From Effrenium voratum (Eukaryota; Sar; Dinophyceae; Suessiales; Symbiodiniaceae), in NCBI GenBank assembly GCA_963377175.1, contig CAUJNA010000868.1, positions 189,046 to 253,045 on the forward strand: a stretch of 64,000 bases of DNA, in the 5' to 3' direction. The notes under the pieces are model-generated. The model was not told the origin of the DNA. It saw only the letters and a program-made list of their open reading frames with translations, and made no database searches. Of the stretch, positions 11,536 through 22,202 are shown piece by piece. The first letter of the stretch is position 1. Each line of letters begins with the position of its first letter. The translations under genes and the position numbers were made by a program.

Positions 11536-11594
11536 AAAAACGGAAAAACAAAACGCACAATTTTAAGATGAAGCTCATTTTTTTCTGGTTGAGA

Positions 11595-11705
11595 CATGGG
11601 TGTGGGTCAAAACTAAACCACCTGGAATCGGACAACAGGTTTTGGGAACTATGCTTCCACTTACCAGGGGAACCCCATATTGGAATTCCGGTTTTTTGAG
11701 CCACA
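11595..11705 (+). mobile_element. Family G MITE, copy (GGCTGTGGGTCAAAA ends)
   Basis: GGGTGTGGGTCAAAACTAAAC near its start and TTGAGCCACAGCC at its end, with AACAGGTTTTGGGA and TTACCAGGGGAACC in between. Siblings: 11145-11213, 14424-14520, 17393-17495, 21736-21800, 45712-45790. The ends are inverted repeats. Confidence 0.6.
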
Positions 11706-12279
11706 GCCACATTTGCAGAACTATGGTTGTAGGTCGCAGCTGAACCTCGCTGGGGGCGAACCATTTTGCAATTTCCGTTTGAGGATGTCACTTTCATCGG
11801 TAGTGATAAGTAGGTTACAGCTAGGGTTATGAAGGGGTCCAGAACATGGTGGTGAGTTGGGTTTGGAGTCTGGGCCATGTTTGCGCAAACTTGGATGTTC
11901 AACCGGCGCGGGCGCTCGCCATGCTAGCTGCTTGCTAACAGCCGTCCCCGCTGATGCCGTTGCCTTTCACAGCCTCCTTGGGAAGTAAAAGGCCACACCT
12001 CCAGTTGGAACAGCCTCTTGTTTCCTACTTGATTTGGGGGTTTCCGCTTTGATGTCGACCCTGGATGAATCAACTTGGTGAAGTCTTAGGGGTGGCAACA
12101 GCCCGAAGAGTAAAGCTTTGCCCCGAAGAGTGCAGTCCCTAGCAAACAAACTCGGGTGTGTCAATGGGGCAAAATTGAAGTTTTGCCTCTATGATAGGAC
12201 ACCTCCCTAATCAGCGGTCTATCGAAGGCGCCAAAAGGAAAACTTGAAGAGTTCCGAAACGAAGAAGAAACAGCGCGAG

Positions 12280-12333
12280 GACTGCCTGGGCTGGACACCG
12301 CTCTGCCACGCCTGCCGCAACAGCGCCCTGCAG
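12280..12333 (+). CDS. Ankyrin-repeat gene, exon 3
   Basis: Codes for DCLGWTPLCHACRNSALQ, repeat positions 31-33 then 1-15. It shows the family signature G-x-T-P-L-x-H-A. Acceptor GCGAG^G, donor CAG^GCGTGG (GC type). The 439-bp intron to exon 4 shows no repeat family apart from a family L-like fragment near 12703. Confidence 0.75.
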
Positions 12334-12772
12334 GCGTGGGCTTCTTAGGAGGTAGCCACGCATGTGCCGTGTGGTTCCTCCCCCCATTTGGGGGAATGGA
12401 GTTCTACAACCGCTACAAAGCAGCGTGTCTGGACAGACTATGGAAACCTCAGCAAGGGGAATTGCGAAAGGTCTCTACTTTGGGATGACGTGAGCTGGGT
12501 CAAAACTGCTTGTTTCCCGAGCGAGCGGACATGGGGAAAGTTAGGTTCGTCCCCTGCGTCGCTTTGGAGCGGGCTACTAGTCCCCTACATATATAGGTTG
12601 GTCCCCTGGTTTTTGTGGGTGAATTGGCCCTCCCACCAACGAACATGGAACCATGCCGCTCCCCTTGAAAGGGAAATATGGTCTTCCAGCACTCCAGGAC
12701 TTCTTAGGTGGTGCAAAATGGATTTCGCAACCACGTGCCAGACGGCTTTTGTGCACCCAAAAGCTGGGCCAG

Positions 12773-12817
12773 GCCGCTACCTTCCTGCTGGAGAACCGGG
12801 CGCGGCTGGACTGCCAG
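12773..12817 (+). CDS. Ankyrin-repeat gene, exon 4
   Basis: Codes for AATFLLENRARLDCQ, repeat positions 16-30, with the typical second-helix F-L-L-E. Joined between exons 3 and 5 it gives exactly 33 residues from the Gly of GWTPL to the Gly of GRTPL. Acceptor CCAG^G, donor CAG^GA. The intron's two ends carry near-identical 14-mers, CAGGACGATTCGGG at 12815 and CAGGACAACTCGGG at 14654. The intron (12818-14656) holds T/GT/G runs, the hAT-like MITE 13528-13653, an A/T-rich patch (13890-14060) with a CT run, a G run at 14342, and family G. Confidence 0.8.
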
Positions 12818-13527
12818 GACGATTCGGGTGGGTCGGTGGAAGCTTCCTTCCGAGTTTTTTTTTTTTTGTGTGTGTGTGTGTGTTTTTTTTTGGGGGGGGG
12901 TTGGTTGGTGGTGGAAGCTGATTGCCCCAGTGGGCTTCTTCTCTCTGAGCTTTCGTGTTTTTTTTTTTTTTTTTTTTTGTGCTTTTTTTTGGATGTGAGT
13001 TCCATATGTTGGACTTTGGTTTCATGTTCAGTACCCCGAATTCTGCAAATCAGCACGGATGTGTTTCCGAGCTTTAACATTTTTGGGAGGGGTGGGGGAA
13101 CCACAGGGGGCCCTTAAGTTCCTTTTCTTTCTCTATTTCATCTTTGGTCTACAAAATATGAGAACACATTTTGAAGGAGACCCTTATGGGGGGCCAAGGC
13201 TGGTTGTTACCATTAGTGAGTTGGGTGAAAGCAAATGCGGCGACATGTTCCTCGGTCAAAACTCGCGGCCAGGAAGAGTTGTGCCAACAAACTGCACACA
13301 GAGGTGTGCTAACAGTGGGCTCATGGTTCTCTCCCCTCTCGAAAGGACCCCTACCTGGCACGGTGAACAGTCGGTTTCTATCCTGCAGCCGTTATTTATT
13401 TATTTTTTTCGGGGCCGGGGTACTGTCACAGTGGCCATGGGAAATCAGGGCAAACTTTGTGTTGTTTGATTTTTGTAGGGCCAGGGCAAACCCTGGATTT
13501 TCCCTTCAATAGTTGATGAATTTGCAT

Positions 13528-13653
13528 CAGGGTTGTGGAATCAAGGGGTTTATTCCCACTTCTGTGATACAAGGGAATCTCCCCCTGTATATGGGGTGTT
13601 AGTCTTTGGGAAGCCCTGTTGTATCACAGAAGTGGTCATTTCCCACAACCCTG
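13528..13653 (+). mobile_element. Family C hAT-like MITE with intact 8-bp duplication
   Basis: Terminal inverted repeats CAGGGTTGTGGAA and TTCCCACAACCCTG. It is flanked by perfect 8-bp copies of ATTTGCAT at 13520-13527 and 13654-13661. Inner arms CCACTTCTGTGATACAA and TTGTATCACAGAAGTGG make it a near-complete hairpin. At 126 bp it is non-autonomous. The CAGGG ends and 8-bp duplication fit the hAT superfamily. Confidence 0.9.
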
Positions 13654-14423
13654 ATTTGCATGGTCTGTTGCGACCCCTTGTTTGAGCAACTCCCCTGGTA
13701 GCTCAGAAATTTCGATGTCACCCAAAGTGAAGGTTCCTTTCATAGGAATTATCGGAATTTGCCCAGATGGATGCAGGAAACAGCACTTACTGTTGAAGCA
13801 ACGAGGTTCCCTTTAAAGCTGGCCACCCTTTTGGTTCCTGCTTCTGGCTCCTTCTTTTTGGTCTTCATGTAACATTTTCCTTCTTTCATTTCCAGCTAGT
13901 TCTAGTCTATCATTGTGAGCTTGTGAGCTAGTAAACGATAAAATAGGAAGTTGTGGAAGTGACAGATCAGACGGTAACATTACAGTTATTTATAGTAACA
14001 ATATTTCACGAAGGTACGAAGGTATACAGAATGCTTTTACCACTCTCTCCTCTCTCTCTGTCTCTCTCAAAACCAAGGAGAGGCCGTCATGATTGAGGAG
14101 TGAGGCGTGCCAAGACATTCCTTTCCACTCTTGGGATTACATTGCCAGACAAGGGAGCGAGGGGAATGACCAAGAGCAAAAGGATAGAGAGGAAGGGACG
14201 AGCAAGCGAGCGCCACTTACAGTCCTTACGTTCCCCTGCCTGTGCCGGCACGCACTTTTGATTCGGATTCATTGCAGTCCATGTGCGACGATGGCCCTCA
14301 AAGGCTCGCGGCGGCACATTGTACGTAATCTTCCCCGCCGCGGGGGGGGGGGGGGGGGTCGTGGACGCGTGCCCAAAAACGAGTTTCAATCGCCTGCGTA
14401 GAACATTTATGTGGCTTGCGCTG

Positions 14424-14520
14424 TGGCTCAAAAACATGTAGCCAAACGGCTCCCTTAGTAAGTGGAACCAAAGACTAGAATTCGCGGTTTGCCCTAGCTC
14501 TTGAATTTGGAGTCACACCT
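14424..14520 (+). mobile_element. Family G MITE, copy
   Basis: GCGCTGTGGCTCAAAAACA, TTAGTAAGTGGAACC, CGCGGTTTGCCC, and a degraded right end. It aligns with 17393-17495. Confidence 0.5.
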
Positions 14521-14656
14521 ATGTCATGTGTGCAAGCAGCATCCATTTAACTCGAATCCAAATGCAGCCCACACAAAACCATGCGGCTTTCGCATCCCCA
14601 AGGAAGCCATTTGTTAGAACCCAATCAGGGGGTCACTGCTCTGGCTGCCACGTCAG

Positions 14657-14682
14657 GACAACTCGGGCCGCACCCCGCTGAT
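14657..14682 (+). CDS. Ankyrin-repeat gene, exon 5 (26-base micro-exon)
   Basis: Codes for DNSGRTPL and the first two bases of Met: repeat positions 31-33 and 1-6. Acceptor GTCAG^G, donor AT^GCCCGG (GC type, phase 2), completed by the first G of exon 6 to give GRTPLMLAC. A nearby island (14742-14785, ADALDIARG) also looks ankyrin-like but does not fit the register. The next intron (14683-15832) holds a G run near 14970, family F-like sequence (15497-15615) and family M. Confidence 0.7.
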
Positions 14683-15653
14683 GCCCGGCCCTTGGGTTTC
14701 GCGAAGGCTGGCTCAAGGGATTCGATTTTTTTCTGCCAGGTGCGGTGGCCACCGGCGGATGCCCTAGATATTGCAAGGGGAACAAGGACACCCCCCGACC
14801 TTTTCCGGATGATGCCATGGTGTTGTGGTCGGACCTGGTTGGGTTTACATATATATTGCTGTAAGGCATGCAACCTACTACCCGTCGATCTTAGAAAGCA
14901 ACCATACCCTCTTTCAGATAGCAGACTTTCGAAGAATTGTCCTTTGTATTTGTGTTTGCCTTTGCCAGGGGGGGGCGGGGGGGGGGGGGGCGGGGGCACG
15001 CACGTGGACATATCACGGCACAGTGAACCAGAAGAATACACGATGGAAATGGTTCTCGTATAGAAGAAAAACACCCATAACAATTAGTCTACGAAACATC
15101 GATACCCATCCCCTATTCAGATCCCCATGGGCGTTGCACTTTGGGAGTCTATGAATATGCCATGTCCGATTGGCTACGGAAAGGCGGCAAACTGTCGGTT
15201 ACACAAATGTATCCACAGGGTGTCATGTGGGTTTGTCTCAAAATTTCGGGACCCCTTTCTTGGATGGTTTTCTTCAGGAAACAAGAAAGACACCCAACCA
15301 CCTGGAGGGTCCCTAATGTTGAAAAACACCTTTTGGGTTGCCCGCCGTTTTCCTTTTGGTTTTTGGATCTGGGGTGGCAAATGTTTGGTTCAGCTGAGGT
15401 ATGGACAAGCATCCACCCAACGTTTTGGATGCGCCTCTGGATTTTACCTCTGCCCCCAAGCCCCTGGCAACCTTTGGTGGCCTAAATGGCTGTGGTGGTC
15501 AAAGCCAATGGTCCCATTTTGGTGGGTAGGTGACTTGCCGATTCTAGAACCGGAATCTTAGTGGGGAGGGGATTGAATTGGAGGTTCCCCCAGTGGGGCA
15601 AACCGATTTGGGTTTTGAAAAGCCCATGGCGTCACCATGGATCCATCCGCGTC

Positions 15654-15810
15654 ACGTGAGCCACAATCAAAACCTGGGTAGATGATCCGGGTTAGTAAGG
15701 GACGATCCCAGGCAGAAATAGCCGCGGAATTCCGCCTTCTTAATCCTTGAAGCATGGTTCTGGGATTGCGGCCATTTTAGTACCGATCGGTTTTGAGTGC
15801 GACTCACGTG
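15654..15810 (+). mobile_element. Family M MITE-like repeat, copy 2
   Basis: Ends CGTGAGCCACAATCAAAACC and GGTTTTGAGTGCGACTCACG are inverted repeats. The core GGGACGATCCCAG is shared with 9079-9221. It abuts ankyrin exon 6 to within about 20 bp. Confidence 0.7.
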
Positions 15811-15832
15811 AGCGAGCGTCCGCGTTCTCGAG

Positions 15833-15905
15833 GCTCGCCTGCCTGGAAGGCAGCCTGGAGGTGCCGATCCTGCTCATCGAGGCCGGGTGGTCGGTTGGTG
15901 ACCGG
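15833..15905 (+). CDS. Ankyrin-repeat gene, exon 6
   Basis: Starts with the G that completes Met6, then LACLEGSLEVPILLIEAG and WSVGDR: positions 7-30 of a repeat. Acceptor CGAG^G, donor CGG^GCGCCC (GC type). With this donor, the spacing from GRTPL to GWTAI in exon 7 is exactly 33. A later donor would give 35. The intron (15906-19394) holds a G run, the foldback 16449-16856, family A copies 3 and 4, family G, family B, a GC island and (ATT)n. Confidence 0.75.
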
Positions 15906-16448
15906 GCGCCCGACAACTCGGGGGGGGGGGGGGGTTGCGTGTGCCACGGGGGAAAAAGGGCCGCGCCACTGCTTGTTTGTGGTTTGGTTCTTGGAAACCA
16001 GGGGCCAATAGATGTTCTTTCATTGTTTTTGTTTGTTTGGTTTTTGGAAGCCATGGACCAACAGAGTGCTGCCCCAGCCATTCAAAATGGACTTCAACTT
16101 CCAAAATTTGCACAAGAATGACCCCTACCAATAGGGGACATCCCATATTCACCCACCAGGGGGCCATTACTTGCTGGCTGGATAGGCAGAGAATGAGAAA
16201 TGGAATGACCTCTGAAATACACCCCCATCCCTTGTGGTTCCCTTTAAGGGGACCAAAGCCTGGGTTCATTGCCACATTCCCTAAGCACCAGCAAGTTGTC
16301 TGACAAATGGAACCGCCGGATTTTGCTAAACCCGCTGATTGATTTTGTTTGTGGGGATGTGGTACTTTTGGAGGGGAACAGCTCCCTATGTTTCAGAACT
16401 GGCTTGTTGATCTGGGGTCAACATTACTGCGAGTTTACTTCAGTGTTT

Positions 16449-16856
16449 TGCTTTGTATGTCGGGATCCTTGTGGATGAAGTTGTTGGATTTTCCTTTCTG
16501 AGAAGTTAGAGCAATAAAGGATGTGTCCTTTGTTCCATTTTCGTTGCCGTGCTTTGACCTGATATTTTCGACGGACCCATTTGCCCTGTGGGGTTTTACC
16601 GGATTCTGCCTTTGGTTTCCATTTACGGATCTTGGGATCTTTCTTGACACGTTGGGTGACTCAAGCGCATGATTTTGGGCGCAGCAGCTGAGGTTATGGG
16701 GACTTCGAGTGAAAATCGATACCCACAATGGGTTGTTTTTTCAAACTTTTTTTGAAGCAAAACTGGAACAAAGGGACACATCCTTTATTGCTCTGACTTC
16801 TCAGAAAGGAAAATCCAACAGCTTCTTCCACAAAAATTCCCGACAAACAAGGGAAG
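16449..16856. mobile_element. Foldback element with ~95-bp inverted repeats
   Basis: The left arm (16449-16545) and right arm (16755-16856) are reverse complements over about 95 bases with few differences. Shared stretches include GGATTTTCCTTTCTGAGAAG and AGCAATAAAGGATGTGTCC. The spacer of about 210 bp has no coding potential. No clear flanking duplication was seen. Confidence 0.8.
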
Positions 16857-17261
16857 AGTTCCGATTCCTTTAAACTCAACCAACCAAACAAAAATCGGTT
16901 GCCGATTCCTTTTTTTTGTTTTCTCCATGGACATTCACTGGGCATCTGAGAACCTGCGTTCCAATTCCTGGGTGACTTTTCAACCACGGCCCAAGTCGTC
17001 GTCTTAAAGCAGGCAACGTAGTCATAGAAATGAATCGTGTTGGTATCATAAAACATGCTAGTATCCACAGCCTTGTTTTGATTGCAAGCCATCCCCGACA
17101 AGTGGGTCCCTTTGCTGATCTACCACGGACCGCAGAGTTGTTTTTCTCGCTTTTCCGTCTTTTTTTTGGGCCTCTCTGCGCTCTTTGATGCCGAACCGTT
17201 GTACGATATTCTGACTTGTTCATGCGCCTGCCAACCGCGTTCTTGAATTCCAGACATGACT

Positions 17262-17371
17262 AGTTCCCCCGATAGTGCCCTTTTACCCTTTTTTTGGGGA
17301 GGGTTCCCCTACTAAAATAGACTACAGCAAAAAGGGCACCCTTATTCCAACCTTTCTACTGGATGACCTGG
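17262..17371 (+). mobile_element. Family A introner-like MITE, copy 3
   Basis: Starts TTCCCCCGATAGTGCCC, has the core CTACTAAAATAGACTACAG, and ends CTACTGGATGACCTGG: both ends have diverged by one or two bases. Confidence 0.8.
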
Positions 17372-17392
17372 ATGAACTTGTTGATGCCGAAT

Positions 17393-17495
17393 GGCTGTGG
17401 GTCAAAAGTAGGTATCCCAATGGAACCCTAGTAAGTGGAAACATGGACCAAAACCTGCGGTCCGACTCCTGGTGGTTTAATTTTGACACATACCC
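17393..17495 (+). mobile_element. Family G MITE, copy
   Basis: Begins GGCTGTGGGTCAAAAG, continues TAGTAAGTGGAAACATGG and CCAAAACCTGCGG, and ends GGTTTAATTTTGACAC. Terminal inverted repeats of about 13 bases. Confidence 0.65.
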
Positions 17496-17879
17496 AAATG
17501 ACGCTTGTTTGATGACTCACGGCGTTGGTTTCATTGAACTCACTCACTGAGCTGATGGAGTTCTTGGTCATCGGTTGGGGAAGACCATTTTGGTGCTTTT
17601 TTTTATGGACACTCCCCCCCACCCTAAGCTTCGATTTTCCTGTTGGTTGCCGTCAAAACCCACCAAACAAGGGGTACCCTCCCTCCTAACATGGCAGCTA
17701 TAGGGGGGGTATCTGGAAGATGAATCTCTCCAGGGACGCCCTGTCAGGTGCCCTAAGATCTTCCCCCCCCCCTTTCCCCCCCCTAAGATCTTGTTTCCTT
17801 TTTCTCCCCCTTCAGTTCCCCCCTAAAATCTTTTCTGGGAGGGAGGGGCACCAACTCCGATGGCCAGACGTGTGCCACA

Positions 17880-18040
17880 CAAAACCGACCTCTCGCTCGC
17901 TCGCCGGGAGGCCTCTGCACAGATCCGGCTGCAGGCGCCTTCCGCGGGGCGGCTTCTTCGGTTCGCTTCCCGGGGGAAAGCGGCGGCGTGGAAGACGGCG
18001 GTTGGAGGTCCTGGACTCCCCGAGTTCCGTTCCGGGGCTT
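17880..18040 (+). other. GC-rich island inside an ankyrin intron
   Basis: Open on the + strand in two frames (segments such as RRLEVLDS). The exon 6-7 register is already complete without it, so it is not needed for the ankyrin gene as reconstructed. It could be an alternative exon or a GC-rich repeat. Confidence 0.25.
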
Positions 18041-18151
18041 TGGCGCTTTTTTTTTGGGGGGGTTTTGGACCGGTTTAGTGGTACATGCAAGGTTTGGACT
18101 TTTTGGCCAACCCAGTCAGGAACTGAGATTTTGCTCATCATTGATCCTTAC

Positions 18152-18153
<2 letters not shown>

Positions 18154-18195
<42 letters not shown>
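18154..18195. repeat. (ATT)n microsatellite
   Basis: About 14 perfect ATT units. Confidence 0.95.
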
Positions 18196-18196
<1 letters not shown>

Positions 18197-18411
18197 TGAC
18201 TTGAGGAGCTTGTTGGGGTTTGGATCATTTTTTTAGTGAACAAGAAGTTGAGATCTTTTTCGGTTGAGCAGCTTTCCTGCAAGAACGATCACCTTGTGGG
18301 GGGAGCAGTTTTCCTTCACTGCCATTGTCGGCCACTCTTCAGCCGGCCACTTTGAAGAGTCTGCTCACCCGCTCGAAGCCAAGCTTGCAACATTTACAAG
18401 AAGCTGAGCAC

Positions 18412-18525
18412 TTCCCCAGAATTAGCTCCCCTTTTTGCTTTTTTGCTTTTTTGGCGTTCCCTTTGTTTTCCACTAGCCAGGCAAAACAGATACTTTTTGC
18501 CGGGGTCCTAATTCCAGCCAAGAGC
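18412..18525 (+). mobile_element. Family B MITE-like repeat, copy 2
   Basis: Same start (CCCCAGAATTAGCTCCC), middle (TTTTCCACTAGCCAGGC) and end (CTAATTCCAGCC) as 2117-2219. Confidence 0.65.
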
Positions 18526-18623
18526 AAACGTCTGATTTTTTTGTGGATACGCTGGGTGGATGCCCCGGCCACTGCAAGTAATGGAACAAGGACACCCCAG
18601 TAGTGAACCTAAGTAACTTACCT

Positions 18624-18740
18624 AGGCCCCCCAGCTAGGTGCCCTTTCTCACCCTTTTTTGGTTGGGAGGGTTTTCGTCTACTGGACTAGAGAGAAAAAG
18701 AAGGTTTTTTTTAGTGTAACCTCTGTACTGGAGGACCTAG
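18624..18740 (+). mobile_element. Family A introner-like MITE, copy 4
   Basis: Starts GCCCCCCAGCTAGGTGCCC, contains GGTTGGGAGGGTTTTC, and ends GTACTGGAGGACCTAG. Flanking words are ACCTAG on the left and CCTAGTTACC on the right. Confidence 0.8.
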
Positions 18741-19394
18741 TTACCATGTTTTTTGTGGTTCAGTATCGTTGGTGTACTTGCAATATTTAGGGCATCCGCC
18801 GTATATCCGCGCAAGTTGTAACGAGCTCACCGCTCCGACGAACGCCCGCGAACGGTACTGGACATTGACTTCTTGGGAATAGAGGTGTGTGTTTTTTGCT
18901 CGTTTTCTGGTTGGTTGAAAGGGCACCGAAAAGGAAAGCCACCCGTTTAGGAGTTTGGAGTTGTTTTTGTATCTCAGGAAGAGGTGCTCCCTGGGCACAG
19001 GAAACCTGGCCGGGTGGCCGGGAAAGAAGGCTTTGTGATCTGGGCCGATTCAGGGGCGAAGGTTTGCAAACACCTCATGGTCCTTTGGCCACGAGGCAAG
19101 TTTGTTCCATCGTGGCCAAGTTCCGAGCTAAACTATTTGGGCCCTTACAGTAGCGAGCCTGTGGAACTACCATACAAAAAAGTGCATTTGTTCATTGGAC
19201 ATCATGCCAGAAGAGGCCACACAAGTGGCACGCTGGGGGTCCGGGTGGCACGCCTCGGCACGCGCCAAGGAAACAGTGGAACGCGCCAAAGGGGCGGCAC
19301 GCCCAAGAAAGCAGCGGAACGCGCCCCAAAAAAGCCGTGGAGGTCCGGGTGCCACGCCAAAAAGACGACCGAGGGGGCGGGGGGTGGTTCGGAG

Positions 19395-19445
19395 GACCAC
19401 CGGGGCTGGACGGCCATCTTCTACGCCGCGGAGCGGGGGAAGCAG
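19395..19445 (+). CDS. Ankyrin-repeat gene, exon 7
   Basis: Codes for DHRGWTAIFYAAERGKQ: repeat positions 31-33 and 1-14. Acceptor GGAG^G, donor CAG^GA, with exon 8 starting GAG^GAGGTG. The join keeps 33-residue spacing to GVSALM in exon 9. Upstream sequence at 19210-19390 is a GC-rich stretch with repeated GGCACGC words. Confidence 0.75.
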
Positions 19446-20309
19446 GAACGCGAGCGAGTCGCCTTTGAGCGAGCGGTGGTGGTTCGGCGGTGGTTTTGGG
19501 TCGGGAGGGTTTTTCCACTCGAGGTACTTAAGTAAGTTAAAATGCCTTTCATGATAATAGTACACAGTATTAGCAGGTGGCCGGATGGTACTCTTGTCAT
19601 GGTGAAGCCTCCCAAAATATCGTCGTCAAACGGCTCCCTCAAGGGGAATGGTTCCGTTTGTTTCGTCTGAGCGGCCCTTATGAGGAGCAAGAGTCCGAAT
19701 TTCATGGTAGTGTACTGTTGGTTTTGGGGAGGACATGGAGGGAACACCCAACAAATTTACCGCAAAATCGGACAACTCCGGACATTAGTTGGAGCGTAGA
19801 TGATGCCTTGGATTCGCTTGAATTTCAGCCCCCTTCATAGTCACTAGCTTCTTCTTTCAGGTCAGTTTGGTTGATGGATTCCACTGAAACTCAGGTTCTA
19901 ATCCTTTATCCGTGCTACCGGTCTAGGGTCAGTCCTGTGTCACCTATTCCTCATGAGCGGAATCAGAGATGGGATTGCGACCCCTCGAATTCTCTTTTTT
20001 CTGCACATGTCTCGAGAAATGGACTTAGGGGACCCCCTTCCAACTGCGATGGATGGAGTTCCTGGCGGGGCGGGGAACTTCTTCCAGCCGAAAGTGGCAA
20101 AAGCGGCAGTGGCAAAGCAGGTTGCCAAACGAAAGACACACGCACGCCCGGTGGTTGGTGGCCGAACTGTGGCTTTATCCACCCCCACCTTCCCCTTTTA
20201 TGCCCCGACACAGGCACATAGGAAACCACCCAAGTCCAGGGTTCCCCCCTAACAATGAATCCATTTTGGAACACACATAATGTGACAATAATATAATATA
20301 GCACAACAT

Positions 20310-20435
20310 AAGCATGCCGCAACATAATATAATGTGATATAATATCTCAATATATGTATATAATACCACAGCATATATGTAGAGACATACAATATCTATA
20401 CGTACACGCACACATATACATATGTATATATATAT

Positions 20436-20502
<67 letters not shown>
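20310..20502. repeat. A/T-rich tract ending in (TA)n
   Basis: TAATATA-type sequence with CATA words, then about 30 TA units to 20502. Frames across it encode Tyr/Ile low complexity. Confidence 0.9.
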
Positions 20503-20505
<3 letters not shown>

Positions 20506-20571
20506 CCTGTTTTTCCCTTTGTTGTCCCCTTAAACGGTGGCCGTTGGGTTCCGCGGTTTTTCCGTCGGGAG

Positions 20572-20629
20572 GAGGTGGTGAAGCTGCTGCTGCGGAAGCT
20601 GGCGAGCCCCCACATCATCGGCAAGGAAG
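20572..20629 (+). CDS. Ankyrin-repeat gene, exon 8
   Basis: Codes for EVVKLLLRKLASPHIIGKE plus one base: repeat positions 15-33, with the classic E-V-V-K-L-L-L second helix. Acceptor GGGAG^G, donor G^GCGGGG (GC type). The split Gly codon is completed by exon 9. The intron to exon 9 holds family A copy 5. Confidence 0.8.
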
Positions 20630-20841
20630 GCGGGGAGAAAAGGGCTCTCACTCGTCGGCTCGGTCTGGGAATGGACGCTCAGTTTATGCTCCACAAACGG
20701 CACCAAGCCCAAAAGCGCAACAAATCAAGGCACCGGAAGCCCTTCTTTTGTTATTTTGTGGCGCGCTTGTTGAAGGGCCCAGACATATCTAATATAAAGG
20801 CAACGCTTTTTGGGCTCAAATTTGGCCTTTTGCTCGAAAGG

Positions 20842-20958
20842 GGTCCAGCTAGGTGCCCTTTCTCACCCTTTTTTGGTTGGGAGGGTTTTCGTCTACTAAA
20901 ATAGACTACACAAAAAAGTTGATACCCCTTATTCTAACCTCTATACTGGAGGACCTAG
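20842..20958 (+). mobile_element. Family A introner-like MITE, copy 5
   Basis: GGGTCCAGCTAGGTGCCC start (three C lost), core CTACTAAAATAGACTACA, end ATACTGGAGGACCTAG. Confidence 0.8.
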
Positions 20959-21535
20959 CCTTTTTATTGTTGGCGCACTTGTTTAAGGTTCTTACAGTTG
21001 CTGAAATTGTCTGGGGAAGCAGCGGGATGGCTGTGGATTCGGTTCCCCAGAATTTCCGCGCTGTGCAGGGGACTCTTTCCTGTGATTTTAATGAAAGTCC
21101 CGGCTTCCAGGTTCTGATGTTCGTCATTTGCCCCCCCCCCCCCTCCCCCTCTTTGTTCATGTTGTTTTTGTCCGGAAAGTCATATCTTCGCCATATAGAT
21201 ACGTTTCGCCTTTTCTCACTTGATTCATTCTCTACCTCCAACTGGAACAAGTTACTCTGCCTAGGCGATTCCATGGAAGCTTCCACCTTTAGAAGTCTTG
21301 GCTCCAATTTCTCCTGAGGCCTTCTGGGAGCCTCCATGTTAGCTCCTCTTGGCAATTTGGTGAGTCTTCCCAATGTCATCCTCCTGACGAACAAAAATAT
21401 TCGAAGGGCTGCCCCAAACATGGCTTCGGTTTTCCTTCTGGCTTCCCTTTGAAAAGAACCAGCCCAACAACGGGGCCGGTTGCGTCGCGCCCTGTCGCCA
21501 CCTTCCCACACGCGAACGCGCGATCTACGCGCGAG

Positions 21536-21599
21536 GCGTGTCCGCGCTGATGGTGGCCTGCGTGCGGGGCAACGTCATGGCGGCGAAGCAGCTGATCAG
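21536..21599 (+). CDS. Ankyrin-repeat gene, exon 9
   Basis: Completes Gly1, then VSALMVACVRGNVMAAKQLI, ending within Arg22. Acceptor GCGAG^G, donor ATCAG^GCGAGC (GC type, phase 2). Joined to exon 10, the next Gly falls at position 34, the exact period. The intron (21600-23378) holds the family F palindrome, the 14-bp-arm foldback 22110-22202, and a family D copy. Confidence 0.8.
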
Positions 21600-21654
21600 G
21601 CGAGCGAAATTGGCGAAAAGTCGAGGGCTGTGGGTGAACCAATGGTACCATTTT

Positions 21655-21915
21655 GAAGTAGGTGCACCACCCATTTTGGTCTATTTTAGTGGGGATTAGG
21701 ATGATCACTGGGAGTACGGGGTTTGATGGGGTCAAATGGAACCAAGGACTCAAACCTGTGGTCCCCTCGTGTTTTAATTTTGACCCACAGCCATAGGCCA
21801 TGGGTCAAAACCCAAATCGTACCCCCAGTGAACATCCCAATCCCCACTAGACCAAAATGGGTGGTGCACCTACCCCAAAATGGGATCTCATTGGTGTTGA
21901 CACACGACCAATATG
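21655..21915. repeat. Family F/G composite palindrome
   Basis: Left half 21655-21790 (GTAGGTGCACCACCCATTTTGG, CACTGGGAGTACGGGG) and right half 21795-21915 (TACCCCCAGTGAACATCCC, ACCAAAATGGGTGGTGCACC) are reverse complements around ATAGGCCATGGGTC. Related single or paired copies: 15497-15615, 45775-45990, 61930-62052. Confidence 0.7.
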
Positions 21916-22109
21916 GGGGGAATATGTGAGCCGTCCAATTTCTGTACGGGCTGCTGCTTTTCGGAGTGAGTAAGTACCCTTTTTGGGGTGGTAGAAAGGG
22001 AAGCCAGCAGGAAATCAACCACACACACACACAATTTTCGGGGTCCCATTGTACGGCCTACCTTGAGATGTTGTCTGGGTTGCTTTTTGGAGTGAGCAAT
22101 ACCAACCCC

Positions 22110-22202
22110 AAAATCAACCCCAGTTTCATAGGGGGGTGACAACCCCTCCAAAAGTGGTCTGATTCCCCGACCCCCCCCCCCATTTTTCAACTGGGGTTGA
22201 TT
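22110..22202. repeat. Short foldback, 14-bp arms
   Basis: AATCAACCCCAGTT and AACTGGGGTTGATT are perfect inverted repeats around about 65 bp containing a C run. The downstream word GGGGTCAACATTA also forms the ends of the foldback at 57919-58054. Confidence 0.6.

Noticed and set aside
14742..14785. Extra ankyrin exon (ADALDIARG)
   Set aside because: A similar segment at 18556-18600 is followed by the same AACAAGGACACCCC, so it is probably a repeat. The exon 5-6 join is complete without it.
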